A stretch of DNA of 64,000 bases, from NCBI GenBank assembly GCA_037201625.1, contig JBBCGR010000003.1, forward strand, positions 1,984,001 through 2,048,000, in the 5' to 3' direction. The notes under the pieces are model-generated. The model worked only from the letters and a program-made list of their open reading frames with translations, made no database searches and had not been told where the DNA came from. This DNA is from JAMXLO01 sp037201625 (lineage in GTDB: Bacteria; Pseudomonadota; Alphaproteobacteria; Acetobacterales; Acetobacteraceae). Shown piece after piece: positions 44,167 to 51,778 of this stretch. Position 1 is the first letter of the stretch. Each line of letters opens with the position of its first letter. The position numbers and the translations under genes were made by a program.

Positions 44167-44937
44167 TCAGGAGAGGAAGCGCGCGGCCAGTTCCTCGCGG
44201 CTTTCGAGCACCGATGTCGGCTCGACGCCAAGGGCCGTGTAAAGCGCATCGATTCCAAGCTCGCGGAGCGACTGTCCCATCATCTCGCTGACGCAATCGT
44301 GATACGCGCCTGACAGCACCGTCGACATGGGCGACAGATTGGTGACGCACAGCAGGCCGGTCGGCGGCGCCGCATACGCCGTCATCCGCAGGTCGGGACG
44401 TCGCCGCTTCAGCAGCAACGCCGTGCGCCACACGTCGCCCGCCCAGGAGAACCTGTGGTGCTCGCGGATCGGCGGCTGGGCATTTCGAACGCGCTCGGTC
44501 ATCGGCCATTCCACCGGCAGGCAGTCGTGCAGCACGATGACGGAGTCGCGGCGGCAACAGCGTTCCGCGTTGATGAAATCCCGCAGCAGGTACTCGGACA
44601 GGTGCATGCCATCGAGAAATGCCAGGTCGATCGGCGATCCCAGGATGGCCGCCGGATCATGCCCCGTGAAGAATTCGTCACTGGTCATCTGATACAAGGC
44701 AAAGACCGGCTTGTCCGCAACGGCCGTCATGTCCGCCAGGCGCGGGCGGGGATCGACCGCCACCGACGCGCAGTTGGCCAGCGACAGCGAGCGTCCCTTG
44801 GCACAGCCGATCTCCAGATAGGCCCGCGGCTGCAGGAACTCGTGCAGCCGGCGCAGGACGTCCAGGTAGTGCTCGCCCGAATGGTCGGGCACCCATAGCG
44901 TCCCCTTGCCGGGGAACGGCTCGACGGGATCGGTCAC
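44167..44937 (-). CDS. Class I SAM-dependent methyltransferase (Methyltransf_24-like)
   Basis: A 256-residue protein with AYLEIGCAKGRSLSL (motif I), AVDPRP acidic loop, IDLAFLDGMHLSEYLLRDF, and VIVLHDCLPVEW. This pattern is typical of small methyltransferases in glycan or antigen gene clusters. The GTG start overlaps the upstream sulfotransferase stop (GTGA), so both are coupled and likely act on the same product. Confidence 0.78.
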   Translation of the reverse strand: MTDPVEPFPGKGTLWVPDHSGEHYLDVLRRLHEFLQPRAYLEIGCAKGRSLSLANCASVAVDPRPRLADMTAVADKPVFALYQMTSDEFFTGHDPAAILGSPIDLAFLDGMHLSEYLLRDFINAERCCRRDSVIVLHDCLPVEWPMTERVRNAQPPIREHHRFSWAGDVWRTALLLKRRRPDLRMTAYAAPPTGLLCVTNLSPMSTVLSGAYHDCVSEMMGQSLRELGIDALYTALGVEPTSVLESREELAARFLS

Positions 44938-45737
44938 ACCGTATAGCCGAGCGAAGCGATCAGCGCCGCATGACGCTGCTCGAAGCCGTGCCGCATGTCC
45001 GCGGGCAGGCACTCATGCCAATGGCTGATGTTGCGCGACGTAATGTGCGGATTGCGCGACACGGCTTCGTCGCTCATTCGCGCGATGTCGTGGGCGCGAC
45101 CGATCTCCAGCGCTTCGGCCAGGCGCTCGCCGGCAAAGCCCAGATGCCGGAGGATCGCCGCCATCGACGCATCGAAACTCCGTGTGATCGTCTCAAGCTG
45201 CACATCGATCGTCCTGTCATCGGGACGCCACTGGGCCATCGCATCGGCGGTCCAGCGCGCATAGCGCTGCTCCTCGAAGCTCAGGCCTTCGCGCAGGTCG
45301 CGCGTCAGTAGGTTCTGCTGGTAGGACCTCCCGTCCAGGCCCGCCAGGTACTCGCGCTTCCACACCTCGGGGCGATGCGCCTGCGAGTAGGGAACCTGGG
45401 GAAACCCGATCGGCGCAGTCGCATCGAAGTCGGTGTTGACGCACCAGTGCTCGGTACACCGCCGGTGGTACCAGTAGCCCGACGTCCAGATGCCGCGCGG
45501 ATCCCGCACGATGCGAACGCCGCGATACTCGACGTCGGCAAGCGAGAACCCGAGGAGCGAGTGGCTGAACAGTGCCACGTCCGCCGTCGGGTCCACCTGC
45601 TCGACCAGTCCCAGCAGCCGCACCATCCGCAGATCGAAGCGTCGCGCGAGATCGGCCAGCAGCTTCGCGAAAAGCTGCGTCCCCGACTTGTGGTAACAAA
45701 AGACGAAGAGTTGCGGGCGCTCGCGGGGGCGCAGCAC
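44934..45737 (-). CDS. Sulfotransferase-like protein
   Basis: A 267-residue protein with FVFCYHKSGTQLFAKLL (5'-PSB loop with K-S-G-T) and VRIVRDPRGIWTSGYW (3'-PB loop with RDPR and Ser), the two core sulfotransferase motifs. The GTG start (45737) is the first in-frame start. It is coupled to the methyltransferase. Acceptor unknown. It is not obviously a recent copy of the other sulfotransferase, as the two share only the motifs. Confidence 0.8.
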   Translation of the reverse strand: MLRPRERPQLFVFCYHKSGTQLFAKLLADLARRFDLRMVRLLGLVEQVDPTADVALFSHSLLGFSLADVEYRGVRIVRDPRGIWTSGYWYHRRCTEHWCVNTDFDATAPIGFPQVPYSQAHRPEVWKREYLAGLDGRSYQQNLLTRDLREGLSFEEQRYARWTADAMAQWRPDDRTIDVQLETITRSFDASMAAILRHLGFAGERLAEALEIGRAHDIARMSDEAVSRNPHITSRNISHWHECLPADMRHGFEQRHAALIASLGYTV

Positions 45738-45782
45738 CGCGAGGTCACCCGTGGCGGCGGCTATGTCCCGGAGCAGACGGCA

Positions 45783-46574
45783 TCACCGAATCAAACCGGT
45801 CAGCGGGCTGGAGGGATCGGCGCCCAGCCGACGCGGCATCCGGCCCGCCAGGAACGCCTGCCGCCCGGCCTCGATCGCCAGCTTCATCGCCATCGCCATG
45901 CGGATCGGGTCCTTCGCGTGCGCGATCGCCGAGTTCAGCAGCACCGCATCACACCCCAGTTCCATCGCGATCGCCGCGTCGGACGCCGTGCCCACGCCGG
46001 CATCCACCAGGAACGGCACCTTGGTCTGCTCGCGGATCATCCAGATCATCGCCGCGTTCTGGATGCCGAGCCCCGAACCGATCGGCGCGCCCAGCGGCAT
46101 GATGGCGACGCAGCCCATCTCCTCGAGGCGCTTGCATGCGACCGGGTCATCGGCGGTGTAGCACATCACCTCGAAGCCGTCCTTGATCAGCGCCTCCGCC
46201 GCCTCGAACGTGCCCTTCATGTCGGGATACAGCGTGGGCGGCGGGCCCAGCACCTCGAGCTTCACCAGGTTCCAGCCGCCTGCCTCGCGCGCCAGGCGCA
46301 GCGTGCGCACCGCCTCCTGTGCCGTGTGGCAGCCGGCGGTGTTCGGCAGGTAGGTGTATTTCTTCGGATCGACATAGTCCTGCAGCATCGGCGCCTTGGG
46401 GTCCGACAGATTCACCCGGCGCACCGCCACGGTGACGATCTCGGCGCCCGACGCCGCGATCGCCGCGCCGGTCTCCTCCAGATCCTTGTAGCGGCCGGTG
46501 CCGACGATCAGGCGGGAGCGGAAGCGGCGGCCGGCCACCGTCCACGTGTCGTCCTGCGGCAGGGTTCCATCCAT
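45783..46574 (-). CDS. thiG: Thiazole synthase ThiG
   Basis: A 263-residue TIM-barrel enzyme joining deoxyxylulose phosphate, dehydroglycine and ThiS sulfur into the thiamine thiazole. Schiff-base Lys105 in NLVKLEVLG, LPNTAGCHTAQEAVRTL, and GSGLGIQN phosphate-binding. It begins two bases after thiS. No ThiO, ThiH or ThiE gene is next to it and no TPP riboswitch is visible before thiS. Confidence 0.96.
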   Translation of the reverse strand: MDGTLPQDDTWTVAGRRFRSRLIVGTGRYKDLEETGAAIAASGAEIVTVAVRRVNLSDPKAPMLQDYVDPKKYTYLPNTAGCHTAQEAVRTLRLAREAGGWNLVKLEVLGPPPTLYPDMKGTFEAAEALIKDGFEVMCYTADDPVACKRLEEMGCVAIMPLGAPIGSGLGIQNAAMIWMIREQTKVPFLVDAGVGTASDAAIAMELGCDAVLLNSAIAHAKDPIRMAMAMKLAIEAGRQAFLAGRMPRRLGADPSSPLTGLIR

Positions 46575-46576
46575 CG

Positions 46577-46789
46577 TCAGCCTCCCCCGATGAAATGCAC
46601 GATTTCCAGCGCATCCCCGCTCTGGAGCCAGGTCTCGGCGTAGACCGAGCGCGGCACGATCTCCTCGTTGCGCTCCACCGCCACCTTGCGCATCTCCAGC
46701 CCGAGCGCGGCGAGCAGGCCGGCGACGGTCATCGGTCCGTCGAAGGCTCGCGTCTCGCCATTCAAGGTCAGAGTAACCGCAGTCTGCAT
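46577..46789 (-). CDS. thiS: Sulfur carrier protein ThiS
   Basis: A 70-residue ubiquitin-like protein ending in GGG, which supplies the Gly-Gly tail needed for thiocarboxylate formation; the MTVAGLLAALGL core and VPRSVYAETWL match the family. It donates sulfur to ThiG. First gene of a two-gene operon, divergent from the secreted protein gene. Confidence 0.93.
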   Translation of the reverse strand: MQTAVTLTLNGETRAFDGPMTVAGLLAALGLEMRKVAVERNEEIVPRSVYAETWLQSGDALEIVHFIGGG

Positions 46790-46931
46790 CCGTCAAGTAT
46801 GGGCGCGCCGGGGCGGCGGGGCAAGGAAGGCGCACCCGGCCCGGGATGCGCTGCGACCGCCATGGAAGGGACGTTGGCGGCAACGTTCCAGGTGCGCTAA
46901 GGACTCGTGACGCGACAGCATCGGAGCTTCC

Positions 46932-47477
46932 ATGTCATCGTCCATTCGAGCGGCCGTGCTCGGCTTCGCGGCAGCCACCGCGATCGGCTCTGGCGCACAG
47001 GCCCAGAGCATGTGTGCCGGCGTCCTGCGCGCGTCGCTGGTCCACAAGCTGCCCACGCCGCTCACCGTGGGCACGGCACGCAACATCAGCGACACGGCCA
47101 ACCCGGAACTCACCCGCCGCTTCGCCGAGGGCCTGCGCAAGGCGGGCCTCACGCTGGCGGAGCAGGCGAGCACCACCCTCGCGATCGCGGTCTCGGTCAC
47201 CGCGGCGGCAGGCAGCCGGGGCGTCACCAGCGGCACCTACAAGGGCTTCGAGTGGATGAGCGGCCAGCCCGCCGCCACCGCGGCACCGTCCCCCGGCATC
47301 CGCTCCGCCACACTCTCGATCAGCGCCATCCTCACCGACAACGCCGCCACCGCGCAGTCCTGGGTCGGCACGCTCGATTGCCGGGTCCAGACCAGCGACC
47401 CCGGCGCGCTGGCGGAGTTCATCGGCCGTTCCCTCGGCAGCGTCATCGGCAAGGACATCGACCGCAAGGTGATCTGA
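46932..47477 (+). CDS. Secreted protein of unknown function
   Basis: A 181-residue protein with a signal peptide (cleavage after AQA, near residue 24) and a short Cys near the mature N-terminus plus another in LDCRVQTSD. The body has alternating beta strands (LAIAVSVTAAAG, ATLSISAILTD) and ends in a helix. I recognise no family. It may form a disulfide in the periplasm. No operon partner; divergent from thiS. Confidence 0.6.
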   Translation: MSSSIRAAVLGFAAATAIGSGAQAQSMCAGVLRASLVHKLPTPLTVGTARNISDTANPELTRRFAEGLRKAGLTLAEQASTTLAIAVSVTAAAGSRGVTSGTYKGFEWMSGQPAATAAPSPGIRSATLSISAILTDNAATAQSWVGTLDCRVQTSDPGALAEFIGRSLGSVIGKDIDRKVI

Positions 47478-47575
47478 GCGGTCCCGCACTGACATCGCCC
47501 CCGCTTTCGGGCATCCCGCCGGTCGCGCAGCCACGCGGTTGGACCGGCGCGGCCAGCTATGCTACGCGCCGCACC

Positions 47576-48037
47576 ATGTCCCAATCGACTCCGCCCCTCG
47601 TCGTCGTGCTCAACGGCCCGAACATGAACGTGCTCGGCCTCCGCCAGCCGCATCTCTACGGCAGCACGACGCTCGACGATGTCGAACAGCTTTGCGCCGA
47701 GGCGGGGGAACGGCTGGGGCTGGCGATCGACTTCCGCCAGACGAATGGCGAGGGCGAACTGGTGTCCTGGGTGCAGGAATGCCGCGGCCGCGCGCAGGGC
47801 ATCGTGATCAATCCGGCCGGCTACACCACGACCTCGATCGCGTTGATGGACGCGCTGCTCGCCACCGATCTGCCGGTGATCGAGGTGCACGTCACCAACA
47901 TCCACCGCCGCGAGGAGTTCCGCCAGCACTCCTACGTCTCCAAGGCTGCGGTCGGCGTCATCTGCGGCCTGGGCGTGCGCGGCTATGTGCTGGCGCTCAC
48001 CGCCATGGCCGACCTCCTGCTCGAGGCCGACGCATGA
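47576..48037 (+). CDS. aroQ: Type II 3-dehydroquinate dehydratase AroQ
   Basis: A 153-residue shikimate-pathway enzyme. LNGPNMNVLGLRQPHLYG carries the family start and catalytic Tyr/Arg, followed by RQTNGEGELVSW, VINPAGYTTTSIAL and EVHVTNIHRREEFR. ATG 47576 gives the usual length. It precedes accB-accC, a linkage common in proteobacteria. Confidence 0.96.
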   Translation: MSQSTPPLVVVLNGPNMNVLGLRQPHLYGSTTLDDVEQLCAEAGERLGLAIDFRQTNGEGELVSWVQECRGRAQGIVINPAGYTTTSIALMDALLATDLPVIEVHVTNIHRREEFRQHSYVSKAAVGVICGLGVRGYVLALTAMADLLLEADA

Positions 48038-48095
48038 TGGCCCGATCAGGTCCGGCCAAAACGGGAGAAGGCCGGGTCTGCGCCCGGAATTGCCC
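48038..48095. repeat. REP-like palindromic sequence upstream of accB
   Basis: GGCCCGATCAGGTCCGGCC and CCGGGTCTGCGCCCGG each form GC-rich hairpins between aroQ and accB, of the same style as the sdhA-sdhB gap. Confidence 0.4.
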
Positions 48096-48539
48096 ATGAC
48101 CCGCATCCCGTTCGATCCCGACGCGATCCGCGCGCTTGCCGCCGTGCTCGTCGAAACCGGCCTCAGCGAGATCGAGATCGCCGAGAAGGACAGCCGCATC
48201 CGCGTCGTCCGTGCCATCGCGCCGGCCCAGGTGGCGGCGGTCCCGATGGCGCTCGCCCCCGCCGCGGCGCCCGCGCCGGTGGCCCCCCCGGATGAGGCGA
48301 GCCATCCCGGCGCCGTGCTCAGCCCGATGGTCGGCGTGGCGTATCTGTCCTCGGAGCCGGGCTCGCCGCCCTTCATCACCGTGGGCCAGAGTGTCGCCGC
48401 CGGTCAGACCGTGCTGCTGATCGAGGCGATGAAGACGTTCAACCAGATCAAGGCACCGAAATCCGGCACCGTCGCACGCATCCTCGTGGCCAACAGTACG
48501 CCGGTGGAATACGGTGAAGTCCTGTTGATTCTGGAATGA
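48096..48539 (+). CDS. accB: Acetyl-CoA carboxylase biotin carboxyl carrier protein AccB
   Basis: A 147-residue carrier: N-terminal helix, Ala/Pro linker (44-66) and biotinyl domain with Lys113 in EAMKTFN. It shuttles CO2 between AccC and AccAD in fatty acid synthesis. The 58 bases upstream hold a repeat-like stretch (GGCCCGATCAGGTCCGGCC and GGCCGGGTCTGCGCCCGG). AccC follows four bases downstream. Confidence 0.95.
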   Translation: MTRIPFDPDAIRALAAVLVETGLSEIEIAEKDSRIRVVRAIAPAQVAAVPMALAPAAAPAPVAPPDEASHPGAVLSPMVGVAYLSSEPGSPPFITVGQSVAAGQTVLLIEAMKTFNQIKAPKSGTVARILVANSTPVEYGEVLLILE

Positions 48540-48543
48540 TCGG

Positions 48544-49881
48544 TTGTTCCAGAAAATCCTCATCGCCAATCGGGGCGAGATCGCGCTTCGTATCCAGCGG
48601 GCCTGCCGCGAGCTAGGCATTCCGACCGTCGCAGTGCACTCCACGGCGGATGCCGAAGCGATGCATGTGCGGCTTGCCGATGAAAGCGTCTGCATCGGCC
48701 CGCCGCCCGCCAAGGAGAGCTACCTCAACATCCCGGCGATCCTGTCGGCCGCCTCGATCACCGGCGCCGAGGCGATCCATCCCGGCTATGGCTTCCTGTC
48801 CGAGAATGCCGCCTTCGCCGAGATGGTGGAGGCGCATGGACTGACCTTCATCGGCCCCTCGCCCGACCATATCCGCATGATGGGCGACAAGATCGCTGCC
48901 AAGGCCGCGATGGGCGGGCTCGGCGTGCCGCTGGTGCCCGGCTCCGACGGCGCGGTGCCTGACATGGCGGCCGCGCGCGATGTGGCCGCCCGTATCGGCT
49001 ACCCGGTGCTGATCAAGGCATCCGCCGGCGGCGGCGGGCGCGGCATGAAGGTGGCCATCGACCCCGCCTCGCTGGAGGACGCGTTCCGCATCGCGCGGAC
49101 CGAGGCGCGCGCCGCCTTCGGCAACGATGCCGTGTATATGGAAAAGTACCTCGACCATCCGCGGCACATCGAGCTGCAGATCATGGCCGACGCCCACGGC
49201 AACGTGGTGCATTTCGGCGAGCGCGACTGCTCCCTGCAGCGGCGGCACCAGAAGCTGCTGGAGGAGGCAGGTTCACCCGCGCTGACCACCGCCGCGCGCG
49301 ACCGGCTGGGCGCCACCGCGACCGCGGCCCTCGCCACACTTGGCTACCGCAACGCCGGCACGCTGGAGTTCCTCTACCAGGACGGGCAGTTCTCCTTCAT
49401 CGAGATGAACACACGGCTCCAGGTCGAGCATCCGGTCACCGAAATGGTCTGCGGCATCGATCTGGTGCGCGAGCAGATCCGCATCGCCGCCGGCGCAACG
49501 CTAGGCTACGGCCAGAGCGACGTCCGCTTCACCGGTCATGCGATCGAGTGCCGCATCACCGCCGAAGATCCGGTCACCTTCACCCCCACCCCGGGCCGCG
49601 TGACTGCATTCCACGCGCCCGGCGGTCTCGGCGTGCGCGTCGATTCGGCGCTGTACGCGGGGTATTTCGTGCCGCCCTACTATGACAGCCTGGTGGCCAA
49701 GCTGGTGGTGCACGCGCCGTCGCGCGCCGAGGCGATCAGCCGCCTGCGTCGCGCGCTGGACGAGTTCGCCGTGGTCGGCATCCAGACGACGATCCCGCTG
49801 CACCAGCGGATCGTCGACGATCCGGAATTCCAGCGCGGCGATTACACGATCCATTGGCTGGAGCGGTTCGTCACGCGCTGA
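48544..49881 (+). CDS. accC: Acetyl-CoA carboxylase biotin carboxylase AccC
   Basis: A 445-residue ATP-grasp enzyme: KILIANRGEIALRI at the N-terminus, ATP loop KASAGGGGRGMK, EKYLDHPRHIELQ, and FIEMNTRLQVEHPVTE with catalytic residues. It carboxylates biotin on AccB. It begins with TTG four bases after accB and is coupled to it. Confidence 0.97.
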   Translation: MFQKILIANRGEIALRIQRACRELGIPTVAVHSTADAEAMHVRLADESVCIGPPPAKESYLNIPAILSAASITGAEAIHPGYGFLSENAAFAEMVEAHGLTFIGPSPDHIRMMGDKIAAKAAMGGLGVPLVPGSDGAVPDMAAARDVAARIGYPVLIKASAGGGGRGMKVAIDPASLEDAFRIARTEARAAFGNDAVYMEKYLDHPRHIELQIMADAHGNVVHFGERDCSLQRRHQKLLEEAGSPALTTAARDRLGATATAALATLGYRNAGTLEFLYQDGQFSFIEMNTRLQVEHPVTEMVCGIDLVREQIRIAAGATLGYGQSDVRFTGHAIECRITAEDPVTFTPTPGRVTAFHAPGGLGVRVDSALYAGYFVPPYYDSLVAKLVVHAPSRAEAISRLRRALDEFAVVGIQTTIPLHQRIVDDPEFQRGDYTIHWLERFVTR

Positions 49882-49959
49882 TCCGGCGTTCACCGGCAAG
49901 GACTCGGATGGCCAGCGCAGTGGCCATGGATTGCAGTCGGGGAGCGCCCATTCCCATCG

Positions 49960-50020
49960 TCATGTCGTGGCTTGGCCGCGGCATCCACGTCTTCCTGTGC
50001 GGCCCGAAGACGTGGAGGGG
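49960..50020. repeat. Palindromic REP-like element between accC and the SDR gene
   Basis: CCACGTCTTC (49985-49994) and GAAGACGTGG (50006-50015) form a perfect 10-bp stem with an 11-base loop between convergent genes. On the minus strand it reads KTWMPRPSHDMT, the wording of a dispersed proteobacterial repeat. It could double as a bidirectional stop signal. Confidence 0.55.
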
Positions 50021-50026
50021 GTGTCG

Positions 50027-50887
50027 TCAGTAGCTGGGCATCGTCGACGACGGCGTAAGCTGCAATTCATGCGTCCAGCACGACCGGTCCTGCGTGTGCA
50101 AGTACCAGAACGCCTCGGCGATCTTCATCGGATTCATCACCAGGTCCGGGCGGTTCTGGATCTTCGGCAGCGCCCGCGTGCCGGGTGAATCGATCGTGCC
50201 GTCGATCACCACATTCGCCACGTGCACGCCGAGTTCGGAGTATTCCTCGGTCAGCACCTGCGCCAGCGTCCGCATCATGACGCGCGGATAGTACAGCGAC
50301 TCGCCGGTGTAGCGCTTCTTGCCGCGCAGCGACTTGGAGTTGTTAGAGAAGAAGAACGACCCGGCACCGCGCTGCCGCATCGCCGGCAGCACCTCCTTCG
50401 CCACCAGGAATGGGCCGCGGCTGGCGATGTGGTGTGCGGTATCGAACATCTCGACCGGGATGTATTCCAGCAGTTCCTTGTCGGCCGGCAGGTCGCGGCC
50501 CTCCAAATAGCCGGCATTGTAGACCAGCACATCGGGTTCACCCGCGTCGCGGCGGATCGCGGCGAACGCCGATGCGATCGAGTCATCCGACATCAGGTCC
50601 AGTTCCACGACCGTGCAGGCACCGCCCTGCTCGCGGATCGCCGCCGCCAGCCCCGCGGCATTGCCCTCCGATCGCGTCGTCAGCACGGTGAAGAAACCCT
50701 CGCTGGCGAATTTCTGCGCGATCGCGCCGCCCACGCCCCATCGCGCGCCGACGGGAATGGCGCTGTCGTCCAGCGCCTTGCCATGCGCCAGCCGCGTGTT
50801 GCGGCCGTCCGACTGCCATTTGGAGGTGGCACCGACGACCACCGCGACCGGCCTGCCTTCGGTGTTCCGAGTACGTGTCTGGCTCAT
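50027..50887 (-). CDS. Atypical short-chain dehydrogenase/reductase with insertion in the Gly-rich loop
   Basis: A 286-residue SDR-fold protein. The usual TGxxxGxG nucleotide motif is split: VVVGATS (residues 16-22) is followed by 28 extra residues and then GVGGAIAQKFA (51-61). Other SDR landmarks are present (ELDLMSDDS, DVLVYNAGYLEG in place of NNAG, FFFSNNSKS with the Ser). The catalytic YxxxK is not intact: by eye the K position is Arg and the Tyr is shifted (LYYPRVMM). It may bind NAD(P) differently or have lost redox activity. It shares the strand with, and lies 37 bases downstream of, the amidohydrolase. Confidence 0.75.
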   Translation of the reverse strand: MSQTRTRNTEGRPVAVVVGATSKWQSDGRNTRLAHGKALDDSAIPVGARWGVGGAIAQKFASEGFFTVLTTRSEGNAAGLAAAIREQGGACTVVELDLMSDDSIASAFAAIRRDAGEPDVLVYNAGYLEGRDLPADKELLEYIPVEMFDTAHHIASRGPFLVAKEVLPAMRQRGAGSFFFSNNSKSLRGKKRYTGESLYYPRVMMRTLAQVLTEEYSELGVHVANVVIDGTIDSPGTRALPKIQNRPDLVMNPMKIAEAFWYLHTQDRSCWTHELQLTPSSTMPSY

Positions 50888-50924
50888 CGATCTACGTTTC
50901 CCCTATTTTGCTGTTGGTCTGTCG

Positions 50925-51752
50925 TCAGGCCTTGCGGTCCCAGCCCCACCAGGCACGCAGCGCATCGCCCATCACCAGGCGCTGGTCCGCCTCGTCCAGC
51001 CACGGCAGTTCCTCGGTGAACATCGTCACGCATTGCCGCCAGGAGCACGGCATCTTGGTGATGTCGGTGCCCCAGAACATGCGATGCGGACCGAACGCGT
51101 CGTAGATCTGCCGTAGATACCCCTGCATCTTCGGATAGGGATACGACTCGGCCGAGTAGCCGGGCGCGCCGGTGGCCTTCACCGCGATGTTGGGATGCCT
51201 CGCCAGCGCCACGAGACGCGGCATGTGCTCCATCGCCGCGTCGTCCTTCAGCGTGGTCAGCCCGCCGCGTCCGCCCAGATGGTCAATGGTCAGCCGCAGC
51301 CCGGGATGACGCTCGGCGAGGCGGCCGATCTCCACCAGCGAATCGGTCGCCAGCATGGCGATCGGCACGCCCGCCCTCTCGGCTGCCGCCCACAGCCAGT
51401 CGAGCGTGCCATCGGCGAGCCACCGCCGCGCCGGGTCGTGCAGGAACGTGTAGCGCAGGCCCAGCATGCCGGGCTGGTCCCGCCAGGCGGCGATGTGGTC
51501 GCGCGAGTCGGGGGCCTCGAGCGGCAGGGAGCCCAGGATGACGAAACGGCCCGGATAGTCCCGCACCGCCTTGAACGCCATCTCCATGGAGTTCGGATCC
51601 CAGCCCGGCGGATGGATCACGGCGGCATCGACGCCGGCCTCGTCCATCAACGGGATCGCCTCCTCCGCGGTGAAATGCGTCACCTGGCGGTGCGACAGGT
51701 TGCTGGGCAGGCCGGTTCCCCACAGGTGGATCTGGGCGTCGATGATCTGCAT
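50925..51752 (-). CDS. Amidohydrolase family protein (amidohydrolase 2, TIM-barrel)
   Basis: A 275-residue metal-dependent hydrolase or decarboxylase. IIDAQIHLWG (D-x-H metal motif), AAVIHPPGWDP, LTIDHLGGRG, and FWGTDITKMPCS with the late Asp. The family includes lactonases and decarboxylases of aromatic acids. Read from the same strand as the SDR, so the two may act on one pathway. Confidence 0.82.
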   Translation of the reverse strand: MQIIDAQIHLWGTGLPSNLSHRQVTHFTAEEAIPLMDEAGVDAAVIHPPGWDPNSMEMAFKAVRDYPGRFVILGSLPLEAPDSRDHIAAWRDQPGMLGLRYTFLHDPARRWLADGTLDWLWAAAERAGVPIAMLATDSLVEIGRLAERHPGLRLTIDHLGGRGGLTTLKDDAAMEHMPRLVALARHPNIAVKATGAPGYSAESYPYPKMQGYLRQIYDAFGPHRMFWGTDITKMPCSWRQCVTMFTEELPWLDEADQRLVMGDALRAWWGWDRKA

Positions 51753-51778
51753 CCTGGTCCCTCCGTCGCCGGTCGGCG

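Noticed and set aside
46790..46931. TPP riboswitch before thiS
   Set aside because: The conserved CTGAGA and ACCTGATCTGG-type segments are not present in the thiS leader.
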